Notes under the pieces: model-generated
What the model was told of the DNA's origin: nothing
What the model saw: the letters and a program-made list of their open reading frames with translations, nothing else
The model's database searches: none
Assembly: GCF_019097595.1 (NCBI RefSeq)
Contig: NC_080711.1
Location: 23,127,428 to 23,191,427, forward strand
Length of the DNA: 64,000 nucleotides
Source: Hemibagrus wyckioides
Lineage: Eukaryota; Chordata; Actinopteri; Siluriformes; Bagridae
Direction of reading: 5' to 3'
Position numbers and translations under genes: made by a program
Shown here: positions 12,665 to 23,899 of the stretch, piece by piece
Layout: each line of letters begins with the position of its first letter
Position numbering within the stretch: the first letter of the stretch is position 1

Positions 12665-12865
12665 CAAGTGGTTAATTCTCTGTGTTGTAAAGCAGAAGGT
12701 CAAGTTTCAAGCCCCAGCACTGCTAAAGTGCCGCCGTTGGGCCCCTGAGCAAGGCCCTTGACCCTCACTGCTCCAGGGGAGCTGCATCATAGCAGACTCT
12801 GCGCTCTGACCACAAGTTGGCATATGTAAAGATTTTACTTATTCATGATATTTATCCACAGCGAC
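12665..12865 (+). repeat. tRNA-related SINE fragment, copy 1
   Basis: CAAGTGGTTAATTCTCTGTG and AAGGTCAAGTTTCAAGCCCC resemble polymerase III promoter boxes. They are followed by TTGGGCCCCTGAGCAAGGCC, a phrase common in fish SINEs. Reverse-complement relatives lie at about 17430 and 55915. The exact family is not identified. Confidence 0.7.
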
Positions 12866-13444
12866 TTCGTCTGATCTCACTCATCCACCTGAGCAGGTGA
12901 GCAGACCAGTGGCAGCTCAGATGTGCTGGGGGTTTGACCTCAAGACCTTCTGATCAACATCTTAACCACTGACCTTAAACTTCCCCTAATTACTTCAACT
13001 AGCATCATTTGTCCAATGCACCAACAACGAGCCGTGATTCTAGTCTTTTTTAACGTCCATCACCAACATCACCAGTCCAATGGCGGGAAAAATCCCGGAC
13101 CCGTTCTGGTCCTTTTTACATGTTTAGCTTTTTATTCATACAATTCGATGTGCAGCTTTAATGCTGTGTTTGTGAACAACCAGGAAGTTTCCTGGAAATA
13201 AAGAACCATTTGAACAAGTTCGATTACCTGTTTCTGTTTATTTACTGTTTATTGTGTAATAAACACAACTGTGTGATACGTCTACTGCTCTATCGCACAA
13301 CACTCAGCTCTTAGGTTATTCCTGAGGTGTGAAATCTGAAATAATCTAAGAAGAAGAAAGACCTAATAATCACGACTGAACTAATCATCTAATCATGCTC
13401 ATTCTGAGAATCGTCACCGATATCATCCTGTATGTTGACGCTAC

Positions 13445-13683
13445 AGTGTGTGTGTGTGTGTGTGTGTGTGTCCCATGCGTCCAGCATGGAGACGGTTTCC
13501 AGGGCGACACCTGGCCGTGGTGTTGTGATGAGAGAGCCCATGTGTTAATTAAAGCCCCATCTGTGAGGAGGAGTCCGTCTTCACACACACACACACACAG
13601 ACACACACACAGACACACACGCACACACAAGGGACTCAGTGTGTACAGCACAACTCTACACACTCTACCGACAGCGCTGTGAC

Positions 13684-13717
<34 letters not shown>

Positions 13718-13800
13718 TCCTCTGTGTACCTGCCATTAAAAATAACAAGCCATAGAAGAGAGAGAGAGAGAGAAATAGAGAGAGAGAGAGAGAGATCTGT
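13445..13800. repeat. Cluster of (GT)n, (CA)n and (GA)n microsatellites
   Basis: (GT)n lies at 13446-13471, (CA)n with G interruptions at 13583-13628, (CA)n at 13684-13714, and (GA)n at about 13756-13795. Confidence 0.9.
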
Positions 13801-14475
13801 TTGTTTTCTTCTCCGTATTAAATGTGAAAAGTTGCGGTCACCGCATGACAACATCTCTGACCTGACGATAAACAAACCCCCGTCTTCTCTGTCCTGCTAA
13901 ACATCAGACATTAAATAAGCATTAGCTTCAAGTGTAACGCTGCTCTGAAGAAATCCTTTACACTCCCTGATCTACGACTTGATTAGAACTAAACGTCTAA
14001 AATTCTCTCTAATGAAGTGTGTGGGTGTGTCTGAAAGATCATGTGCTGATCGACAAGCAGACAACTATAGCAGCGGCGCTAGAAAAGTGTGTAGGATCGA
14101 CAAAATGTCTGATAAACATTCATTTAGAGTTAATAAATCAGGTTTCAGGAAGTGGAATCAAATCCAAGATGCAGGATTAATTCTTCTGGATTTAGGCCAC
14201 GCCCACTTTGGGTTGAATACAGATACAGGAATAGCAGCAGGTCGGTCGTAACACTTTCTCTCCACTCTTACATCACAAGTATAGCTAGCTTTAAAAACTC
14301 TGATTAGCAAAGAATGTGCAGAATTAGCATCAAAATCACTTCACAAAACCCGTTTCACAAATAATTTGTCACACCGAGGTGAGGGATTTGTTAAATGTTT
14401 GTGTCTTAGGTCACGAGTGTGGTGAGGGAAGGTCGGCAAAATCGAGAGGTGTCAGATTTTAGTTCTTACGTTATT
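13800..14475. other. Non-coding stretch, nothing recognised
   Basis: Mixed sequence with an open frame of 90 codons at 13979-14251 (+) that matches no family I know. Confidence 0.5.
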
Positions 14476-14479
14476 AAGA

Positions 14480-15235
14480 AATTTTTTGACAAACAAACAA
14501 AAAAAATGGTCCGCAAATCATCGATCGGAAACGAAACAAACGAAGAAACAAATTGATGAACAAAAAAAACAAATAAATAAACAAATACAAAATACACGCA
14601 AAATATATAATAAATAAATAAATACACAAGTAAATAAGTTAAAAAAAAATACTAAATCCATTTTGGGGAGTGAAAAACAAACAATAAAAAAAACATAAGT
14701 AAATAAATAGATTTTGGGGTAACAAACAAACAAACAAGTAAATAAATTACATAAGTAAGTAAATAAATAAATAAACAAGTACACAAGCAAATAAGTAAGG
14801 AAATAAATAAATACAAATGTATATAAGTAAAAAAAAATGTATTAATTGATTTTGGAGGGTGAAAGACAAACAAACAAATGTATAAATAAATATATATGTA
14901 AATAAATACATACATAAGTAAGTAAATAAATACATAAGTAAATAAAATAATTTTATATAAATAAATATAAATTAAATTATTTAATAAAACAAACAAGTAT
15001 ATAAATTACATAAATAAGTAAACAAATAAACAAATACACAAGCAAAAAAAGTAAGGAAATATAGAAATACACAAGTAAATAAGTAAAAAATAAATAAATG
15101 AATAAATTTTGGGGGAGAAAAACAAACACACAAATAAATAAATACATAAGCAAATAAGTAAATAAATAAGTTTTGGGGTAACAAACAAACAAATAAGTAA
15201 ATAAAATAATTAATTAATTAATTTGGGGCATGGGG
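14480..15235. repeat. A-rich AAAT/AAAC array with a higher-order duplication
   Basis: The plus strand is an array of AAATAAAT, AAACAAAC and AAGTAAAT words. Landmarks of the type TTTTGGGG followed by CAAACAAAC occur near 14654, 14709, 14850, 15107 and 15170. The 14654/14709 pair repeats at 15107/15170, giving a higher-order period of about 455 bases. Minus-strand open frames rich in Phe, Tyr, Leu and Ile are by-products. Confidence 0.8.
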
Positions 15236-16014
15236 GTAAAACATCTGGCTCATTTGTTGTTGCAAGAAAATCTAATAATATATGAACCATCCTGGAGCTC
15301 AGTAAAGTGGTTTATTCCCCTTTTATTCCTCAACATTGTACATTTTATATATTTACAGTGAATATTATTATAGTAATGTTGTGGGATGTCAATGAAACAG
15401 GTTACTTCCTGTTGTCACTTTTGTTATAGCTGCTTTAAACAGCTGTTCTTTCACCAATCTATCATTTTTCCCTCTTTTGTAGAGTATGTCTGTTTTTTAG
15501 CCCACCAGGGGCGATTTATCTATAGAAAAGTTCCAAATAAACAAAAACAGTTCATTTTTTATCCACACAAATGTCCATATCTTCAAAGTAAATGTTGATA
15601 TCAAACCCATTTCTGCTCTCTGAGATGCTCCAAGTGCTTGTTCATCTAAAAAGCAGCTCAAATGTCATCTTCAACCAGTAAAATTCTGTGTAAGGTTCTC
15701 CAACAGAGGAAAAACACACGGCTAAAACACACTGAAAACCAACGAGACTCGTTTTATATCAGACTCACAGCCTGAACATCATTCATTTGTTTACACTGAT
15801 TAAAAATGGTAAAAAGGGATAAACCATCATATCACAGTTACCATAGAAACGATAATCTTTCCCAACCTGATTTGCAACGCACTTTTCTTGGACCAATCAG
15901 AATCCAGAATTGATCTGGTATATAAAGTTGAACACATTTCTCCTCAATTCCCGGATCTTTTTTTTGTTTGTTTATGTTGTCCTGACAGTGTTTTTTTTTC
16001 TCTCTCTCTCTCTC

Positions 16015-16200
16015 AGCACCGCCTGTCAAATCCTGCGAAAGAGTTACGCTCAGAACCATATGACCAGCCATTTGGTCGGAGTTGATTGTGCAATCAAACC
16101 TAATTAGACGAGAGAGCACTGGTAAGGCGCCAGTGTCGAGTCATACGGCCATATTTTACACGCTTTTATGGTGGAAAGAGGAAGCTTAATACGTGTGACG
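16015..16200. promoter_or_regulatory. Possible conserved non-coding element with PBX-like palindrome
   Basis: A balanced block contains the perfect palindrome TTGATTGTGCAATCAA at 16082-16097, followed at once by a CCTAATTAG core, and earlier CCATATGACCAGCCATTTGG. CAATCAA is a PBX/HOX-like half site. Function is inferred. Confidence 0.35.
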
Positions 16201-16899
16201 CTAAAAGTCTCCATATGGTGGAGGCTGCTTTTCATATTTCGCAAAAACAAATAGAGCTGTATCTAAGAATCTTGGACATATTTATATTGTAAATGATTTT
16301 AACAAATACCTGACCCCGATATTTACTTGCTAGCTGATTTTAAATCAAGTGCATTAGCTAGCTATATTTATTAGCATGGATCGAGTAGCGTAGCAGTGAA
16401 GAAGAGCAGGCTCGCTCGTTGTAGTGGATATTAACTTGCAGCATATTCTGTTTTTTTGGCTAACAATCTGCTAGCTAATGAGCTAATTAGCAGACAGCAC
16501 ACAGGGACAATAAACACATTTGACCTCGAAAGAGATAATGTAGAAAATCAAACATGAGAAACATTAGAACGTTTTGTTAATGTTTTGCTTAATTACATAA
16601 TGCCTTATGCTTGCAGTGCATTCTGGGTACTACACCCAATCCCTCGAAGGACCAAATAACTAATAACTCTTAGATTAAGATTTTACGTTAGTGTTCTTAA
16701 AACACCTGATGTTCCAAAAACAAAAGGATCTTAAAAGGTATGAATTTTCAAAAACAATAAAACTTTATTTATTGGTTTGGCCAATGCCGTGACCTCCAGG
16801 TCCCCCGCGGATCCTGCCATCTGCTCCATATTATCATCTCTGCTACTTTCCATTTCCTCCCTTTTTTTACAGAAATGGACATATTAATCGCTCGCAAAC

Positions 16900-17290
16900 G
16901 CTACTGAGCAGGGGGTGTGTGTGTGGGGGGGGGGGCGTTGCCATGACGGCTGCTTCTCCAGGGTCACGGTAAGGAGGCCAGATGGAGGTCTCGCACACTT
17001 CCTCTCCGTCCCATGACGCTCCGACAGAAGGAGACGCTCTCTCGGGAGCCACCATTGCAAATCTTTACATCGCACTCAGGTGTGCAGGTGTGTGTTTTGG
17101 AAAAAAGAAAAAAACGAATTTCCGAGCCAAGTTTGATGTTCGTCGCTTACAGCCGTAAAGGAGGGAAAGGAGATGTTGTGTGTCATCCGTTTGGCAGAGA
17201 TGAAAAAAGCCATCATCGTTCTCATTATAGCAGCAATTTACTAAATAGGAAGAACGAGTGTGGAGACTGGAAACCTTCAGAACTTCCTCT
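16900..17290. promoter_or_regulatory. Possible conserved non-coding element
   Basis: Complex sequence around GGGAGCCACCATTGCAAATC and CTCATTATAGCAGCAATTTA. It follows a GT/G-run near 16914-16934. Open frames on both strands have no domain resemblance. Confidence 0.3.
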
Positions 17291-17429
17291 AGTGAGGCTG
17301 TGAGGTGATGACTCGAACCCTCTGTGTACTATCTGGTGGAGTCAGGTCTGGAGATATGACTAGCCCAGAATCAGTGGAGCTCCTGCTCTCGTTAAGTTGT
17401 CTTATTTGTCACATTTACATTACTGCACA

Positions 17430-17640
17430 GTGTAATTCTTTCTTTGCATATCCCATCCCTGGGGGTTGGGGTCAGAGCACATGGTCAGCCGTGATGCAGC
17501 ATTCGTGGAATAGGGTGGGTTGGAGGCCTTGCTCAAGGGCCCAACGGTGGCAGCTTAGCAGTACTAGGGCTTGAACCCTGATCTTCCTGTCAACAACCCA
17601 GAGCGTTAGTCACTTGAGTTATCACTGCCCTATATCCAAC
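17430..17640 (-). repeat. tRNA-related SINE fragment, copy 2
   Basis: This is the reverse complement of the 12665 copy. It contains GAGGCCTTGCTCAAGGGCCC, AGTACTAGGGCTTGAACCCT and a TTAGTCACTTGAGTTATCAC end. It extends further 3' of the shared core with CATATCCCATCCCTGGGGG, a part also seen at 55930. Confidence 0.75.
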
Positions 17641-18039
17641 CAAGGACATGGTCCTTCACAGGTCCAATCTAATCTCAGAGAAAGGTTCAAGCTGGCAGGA
17701 AGCCCAGTGAAATAAGTACTCTTGACAAATGTAGTGATCAGAAAAGCATCTCCGAACACGCTAAACCTCTAAAGAGTGGATGAGCTACGACAGCAGGTTC
17801 CTGTCAGCCAAGAACGGTAAGCCACCTTGGGCACAGGTTCATCAAAAAATCTGATCTGCTACATGATTGGTTGATTAAAAAAAGAAGAATGTTTCATTCT
17901 TAACAATTTCTCGAACAACAAACTGGCTACAGCGGAGAAAAAGAATGTAACATGAGTTATTAGTGGAACCCCGCTCTGCAGCTCTGTAGCGTTAGCTCTC
18001 CAGTTTGTCTCTGTCTCTCTTTCAAATATAAACAGCGTT

Positions 18040-18295
18040 GAGCTTGTTCTCTTGTTCTCCTAATTTACCTGTCCATCACCAAGTGTGTTTGCAGCAGTGG
18101 GAGGATGACTTTAATATCATCTCGGTGTCCCCCAGGGAGCCGGGCGTTAATAGCGGCTCGGCTCTAATTTGTTTTGCGTCTACATTAGCGGATCAGGATC
18201 GGGGCGACGTAACGCGACTTGTCACTAATAACAGAAACGGGAGGAAGGAAAGTGTGTTTGCGGTTACCAGACGCTCGAGGACTTGTCACTGAGTC
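18040..18295. promoter_or_regulatory. Probable conserved non-coding element
   Basis: Complex, CpG-containing sequence with GACTTTAATATCATCTCGG, GGGCGTTAATAGCGGCTCGG and CTACATTAGCGG. It stands out from the AT-rich flanks. Function is inferred. Confidence 0.35.
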
Positions 18296-18299
18296 TGTT

Positions 18300-19725
18300 T
18301 GTGACATAAAATTCCATCTGAGGCTTGCAAAGTCCCTCAAGAATTTCAAGAGAATACTGTTAATGAAGGTGTTCCTTTCCTGGTGGCTTTATTAATCAAA
18401 CACACCCAAGGACTTAAAGCAAAAATCTGTGACTCACTTTAGGCCCTGTGTTCTTTTTCTCTTAAGCCATTTTCTGGATGCTAGAAAGATGAATCAATTT
18501 GCATTTTTCATTTCATTTTTAAATTTCGCTAAACATAGCTGCTAATAAACAAAACTATGAAAAGGTAAGCTGTCATTTTTATTAAAGCAGTTACTTAATA
18601 ACCATTTTGCACCCATTCCCTGTTGGATGTAACAGCCTGCAGCAAGATGGAGGGCAGAATCTCTGATTAGCATCCAGACGCCATGGGACACACGTTTCTA
18701 GCTTCATCCTGATAAACCAGCACGCACCTGATGCTCTAACCGAGGGACCAAAGTCTAAATAATCTTTCAGAGAAGAAAAAAAATCTTCCTTTCAGTATCT
18801 CTCTGAGGTTCATTCTCACCTTGTAAGTTTTTCGTTGTTTGTTTATGAGATGGTCCTAATTACCTTTGAAAAAAGTTGACCAGCTTACCTGCACATATAA
18901 AAGTGAGGCCACATTTTCATGTTGTGCTCCATCTATTATATGCCAAGTTAAAAAAAGTATTTAAAATGATCTATTAAATATATATGGAGAATGACAGGCA
19001 TGTGTAGAAGTGTTTGTGTGAAACATTTTATAAAGACCCGGTCACACACCTTCCTCATGGGGACCTAAAGACTGAAACCCAGGTCTCCATAAGGAAAGTG
19101 CAATGGAACATATGGAGAAGACTGTAATTATGGCATTGTGTGTGTGTGAGAGAGAGAGAGTGAGAGTGAGAGAGAGAGAGAGAAAGAGAGAGAGAGATTG
19201 CAAAAACACAAAAAGTTATTATAGTGTTTTATAAGGACTTTTGGTACACAGCTACAGCAAGACAAGACTGTGAGTGTCAGAAAGTGATAATAATGTAAAC
19301 AACCACATTAAATTAAAGAAAATATATTTTAAGTCACAGGCAATTCTTTTCCGAAGTCAACTTACGACTCCAACATATAGATTGTTTCAAAATTCAACAG
19401 GTCCCTCGATGACAGGAACATGTCAATCTCACATTATCTCTAACTTTAACCTCTATTTGAACTTTTTTAAGTAATTTTTATGTCTAAATGTTTAACTGGG
19501 CTTGCTGAATGAATGCTAATGTGAGTTTTAGCTAGCAAGTTATTCATCTATGTTCTATCATAAAAATTAATAATTTAATATTATATAGTAAATATAATGT
19601 ATACAGCTTTGTTTACTTGAACATAGTACTTATAAATTTATAAATTCATACCTTCCAGAAGGAAATCATAGTACTAGCAATTGCTACACTCTTGAAAATT
19701 AGTTAATGTTACAAATGAGTAAAGG
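18300..19725. other. Non-coding stretch with one (GA)n microsatellite
   Basis: An interrupted (GA)n lies at 19147-19198. The remainder is AT-rich and nothing in it was recognised. Confidence 0.6.
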
Positions 19726-19730
19726 CATGT

Positions 19731-19895
19731 ATCATTAGGGGCCCAAGCACTGAAGGTGGTGTGCATCATTAGGGGCCCAAGCACTGAAGGTGGTGTGCAT
19801 CATTAGGGGCCCAAGCACTGAAGGTGGTGTGCATCATTAGGGGCCCAAGCACTGAAGGTGGTGTGCATCATTAGGGGCCCAAGCACTGAAGGTGG
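19731..19895. repeat. 34-bp tandem repeat, five near-identical copies
   Basis: ATCATTAGGGGCCCAAGCAC starts at 19731, 19765, 19799, 19833 and 19867, always followed by TGAAGGTGG. The copies are virtually identical, so the array is young. The unit contains the palindrome GGGGCCC. It is not a CRISPR array because repeats abut with no variable spacers. Confidence 0.95.
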
Positions 19896-20159
19896 CAGTG
19901 TGTTGTATACTTTTTTCTTCTCTCTGAACACAGTAAAAAGATTTCTCCTGTACACAGTACTTTATTTGGCGTCTGAGATCACAAAGATCAATTTCCGCAA
20001 CCTTAACAAAATTTTACGAATTTGGAAGCCAATCATCGTTTTCTTAAATCTGAGGTCCTGATCTCGATCTGTGATATCCATTCAGAGCGAATGAGAGGAA
20101 GTGCAGGTGTTAGCAGCTTCATCATTGTGTGTTCAGGACCTGCGACGTCTCAAACATTT

Positions 20160-20660
20160 TAAAAAGATATTTACGTGAGGACAAAAGGGGCCGAGTGTGA
20201 CGATGAGTAAACCAAGGACCCATCTGTTCGCCTTTAACGACCTTTACATGCCTACTTTAATTAAAGGGGCCCCTTTAATGGTTGTGGTGTGTGTGTGTGT
20301 GTGTGTGGTTCACACTCACAGCTGGTGGATGATGTCGTTTAATGCCTGGCAGCAGAGCAACGTGCCAACCGTCAGATATAGTAGACAGAAAGAGGGTGAG
20401 GGAGAGCAAGAGACAGAAAAGACGAAGCTTAGTAAAGACTCAAACTTTCAAGGGCAACGAGACTAAGGGCGGTTTAGACGGCGTGAAATTTGATAGGATT
20501 CCTTCTCGATCTCTTAGCCTGGACATGCCGTTTAGTCACGACGTGTCCGCAATAATTACATTTGGAATAATTGAGCGTGGGACCTGGGGTTTATTTACAC
20601 AGCCATTAATGATAAATAGGATAAACTGGCATGAAAGCCGATGTCTAGAGTGTGTATGTG
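20160..20660. promoter_or_regulatory. Probable conserved non-coding element cluster
   Basis: Several cores lie in complex sequence: CTACTTTAATTAAAGGGGCC, CCGCAATAATTACATTTGG, ATAATTGAGCGTGGGACC and CAGCCATTAATGATAAATAG. A (GT)n run at about 20286-20307 interrupts it. Overlapping open frames have no domain. Homeodomain-type TAAT cores are dense. Confidence 0.4.
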
Positions 20661-21212
20661 TGTGTCTTTCGTTGTCCAAAGTATGCAATGTTCATTATGT
20701 TGATGTTAACTAACACGATAACATTTTTCATCTTTTTCACATTAAAATGGATGGATGGATGATTCAGGCTAACACGATACTAGCTAGCTATAACTAGCAT
20801 GAATAAAATGTTTTAGCGATGCAGTTAGCATAAAGTTAAACTGGTAGATATAGCATCCATTACTATATTAGACTTGTAGCTGGATTGTAGCGCTTATAAG
20901 CAAACATCATTTTTGACACCAAAAGGATGTTATTTCTCACATTTGGAAATGTTTTGTCTTGTCCTAACCCCCTGGCAGAGGCAGCTATGTTTTGGATTGT
21001 TCCAACAAAATCATTCTCGTGTTAGAATTCCTAAAAATGTGACCAACTTGGAATATATACCGTATCCATGTACGTTTTAGGGATCAAGATGGTTTGCTAC
21101 TGCTGTCATTTTTTATTTACTTTCTTATTTATTTATAACTTGCCACTTCCTGCTTTTAAAATATTCCTGATATGAGCTTCCTTGGCCGTAATTGCTTGAT
21201 TTGGCTCACTCT

Positions 21213-21237
21213 TCTCAATCTCTCTCTCTCTCTCTCA

Positions 21238-21268
<31 letters not shown>

Positions 21269-21275
21269 ACTCACC
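21213..21275. repeat. (CT)n microsatellite
   Basis: An interrupted CT run, followed by CACTCACTCACC. Confidence 0.9.
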
Positions 21276-21359
21276 AGAAAGTCTTTTTCACTTTGATCTG
21301 AGAGTCGTTGCAGGCTCATTGACTGTAATGAGATCTGGAGAATCCATAAACACTGCTGG

Positions 21360-22160
21360 GATTTGAGCGGCAGTCGAAAAAACTCCGAGCTGGGAATCGG
21401 CTGCATTTCACGGACGGCGCGAAACAAAATAAGGGAATCAAAAAGGGGGAAAAAAGAGAGAAAGCTCTCAGATGAGTTGGCAAGAGTTCATGTTGCCCTC
21501 CTTTCCCACTAGAGCAAGCGTTAATTTCCCTGCAGTCTGGATTTCCAAACTGGATGAAGGGGGGAAAATTTGCAGGACGAAATTTGGCACAGAGGTTTCC
21601 GGACGTTTCTGTGAGAGACCCAGAAGGACGTCCCATGGCGAGAGGCGCCGTTTCTGTAATCTCTCGCCTTGAGTAGCATCCAGTGCATCCTTTCTTTGCT
21701 CAAAGGGCTTCGTCCCTTTTGCTTTATCGAGGACAAATTTCAAGGGTCTAAATTTCACAGGCCATGCTACTGGGTCAGGATTTTTCCTGCTGCTTAAAAA
21801 CGCAACGAGCCAAACGTACCTCTGAACGTGACCCAGACGTCCTCCTCAACTCGGATGTCATTAATTTTCAGAGGACACATTTGGCTATCGAAACTACAGA
21901 CAGGACATCATTGCCAGGAAGTCTGTCGAAAAGATTCAGAAAGGGTTCCTAAAAATATCTCACTCTATCGGCGATGTCCGAGTGAATTAGAGAACAGGAA
22001 GCGGTAGCAATGAGACACTTTTTAATGAGACGACTTACTTCACTTGATTATGCAGGTGTAATTACGTTAAATGAGACAGAGCAGTTCTGATGCCGTGTAA
22101 TTGGATATGTGAAGTGTTTGTGTTAATAGATTATTCATGATAGAGTCTGAAGACGAGTCA
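21360..22160. promoter_or_regulatory. Possible conserved non-coding element cluster
   Basis: About 800 bases of balanced, non-repetitive sequence include CAGGTGTAATTACGTTAAATG, GTGTAATTGGATATGTG and GTTAATAGATTATTCATGAT near 22051-22140. Open frames on both strands at 21316-21758 overlap each other and lack a recognisable domain, so I do not call a gene. Confidence 0.3.
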
Positions 22161-22784
22161 TTACTCAGTCGCAGGTAGAAAAGCTGAAAAACTTCTCACT
22201 GATCTATGAAAAGGAAATTTAAAGACAAAGTGGCGTCTCATTTGAATGTGAATGATAGTCACGTTGTCTTGCCATTCAAGACATTTGTTCTTTCATTTTC
22301 CTTCAGGGGCAACAGGCTAAGAAGTTCAGTCCAGACTTCTCAGAAGCCTGCCACATATTCCAGCTAGTCTTGGAGGATAACCGGATGTTCCAAAGCCAAC
22401 TGTGAGATCTCTCAAGTAGGTCCGAGGGGTTCAGCTAGAGAAATGTGCCTGATACATTTTTAGTGGCAGCCTACCGGGGGCATCCCTGTACGAAGCCATC
22501 TCAACTGACTTTTCATAATTAGGATGACTAATGGAGATGGTCAAATGTCCTGGAATTGTCCAAGGAGTGTGTCTGGATTTAGACTGACCAGTACACAAGT
22601 TTCAACCTAAAACTGAGTTCCTGCAGCGCCAAAACAAAACAGTTTCAAGGCCATTACACTGCTGCCAGTTTTAAGACCCTCTTGAAGGTGCTGATTTTCA
22701 TCCCAGATGCTTCACACTCAGGAGGTGCACTTCAGATAGTGCCAAGAAAATATCATCTGCAAAACATAGGGATGATGCCTCTAG

Positions 22785-23150
22785 CACCCCCAGACTTAAC
22801 TAGCCCCCCTCTAGACATGACTAGGCCCCCTTAGTCTTCACTACCCCCCCCCCCCCAGACTTGACTGGCTCTCCTCTAGACTTACCTACACCTCCAGCCA
22901 TACCTAGCTCCACCAGACTTGAATACCCCCTCCAGATGTAACTAGCTCCACCAGACTTGACTAGCCCCCTTCCAGAATTGACTACCCCCCACAGACTTTA
23001 CTAGCCCCCCTGCAGACTTAACTAGCCCCCCCAGACTTAACTAGCTCCCCAGACTTGACTAGCACCCCCTAGACATGACTAGTCCTCCTCCAGACTTGAC
23101 TAGCCCCCCAATTCTTGACTGCCCCCTCCAGATTTGACAAGCCCCCCAGA
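22785..23150. repeat. Degenerate minisatellite of about 20-bp CCCCCCAGACTTGACTAG units
   Basis: The phrase CCAGACTTGACTAGCCCCC recurs about 16 to 18 times with variable C-run length and substitutions. One strand is strongly C-rich with runs of up to 13 C, so G-rich quadruplex-type runs occur on the minus strand. Confidence 0.9.
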
Positions 23151-23334
23151 CTGATGTTCTTATTCAGATTTGTCTGTGAATTACGGAAGTTTTTAGCTTT
23201 TTCTTATTACACAGACTCAAATTCCAATCTTCACTCCATCCTCTGTATACCACCACCCAAAAGCAAAGCCCACTGCACCCAGAATCTGCTTAGAGGATAA
23301 ATAAATCAGCAGCTCTCTGTGCCCTCTCTCTCTC

Positions 23335-23540
23335 TCTTTCCTCTCACTGACACAGGCTTGTCTTAATTGAGGCTGAAAGCCGGCTTTTCTCACTGCTAAT
23401 TAGTGGCTCGTGCTGTTAAATGATTTAAAAAGTCGGGCCTTATACCGGCCCTGCCGATCATCACTTATTCACACGGTGCGCGCCATTTTGTGCGAACACG
23501 ACGCCCGAGGTAAATTAATTTACTCCAATTAGCAGCCACT
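23335..23540. promoter_or_regulatory. Probable conserved non-coding element with paired homeodomain sites
   Basis: The block contains CTTAATTGAGGC, CTGCTAATTAGTGG at 23393-23406 and TAAATTAATTTACTCCAATT. An inverted partner CCAATTAGCAG lies at 23525-23535. It also contains GCGCGCCATTTTGTGCG. No open frame is plausible. The regulatory call is inference, but this is one of the strongest candidates by motif density. Confidence 0.45.
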
Positions 23541-23768
23541 GTCGACAAACATCAGTGTCTCCAACGCCTGAAAACGTTGCCGCTGTTGGACAAACAAGAA
23601 AAGAAACAAGAAGAACAAAGAGGAGCTGCTATCCAAATGCTTTTATGCCAAAATATTGCATCAGAAAAGAAACATTTGAGGGAATTGGCAAGATGCAAAA
23701 TGTTTACATTGGCTTGAAGTGGAAAGTGTTTAGTTGTTAAAACAAATTGTGATGAAACTTGATGGAAA

Positions 23769-23769
<1 letters not shown>

Positions 23770-23816
<47 letters not shown>
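23770..23816. repeat. (GA)n microsatellite
   Basis: About 22 perfect GA units. Confidence 0.95.
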
Positions 23817-23818
<2 letters not shown>

Positions 23819-23899
23819 AACAATGGAAAGAGAGGGCAAATGTAGGAGATCATAAATGAACAAGACATATGATATAAAAAATTACAAATATTATTTTTC

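Noticed and set aside
14518..15192. Minus-strand Tyr/Leu/Phe-rich frames resembling membrane proteins
   Set aside because: They come from the AAAT/AAAC array; hydrophobicity follows from TTT and TTA codons.
19731..19895. CRISPR-like regular repeats, and likewise the 35-bp array at 31575-32570
   Set aside because: The repeats abut without variable spacers and the genome is eukaryotic.
21316..21758. Overlapping frames of 66 to 106 codons on both strands as a possible small gene
   Set aside because: No domain, no splice structure, and strands contradict each other; kept only as a possible non-coding element.
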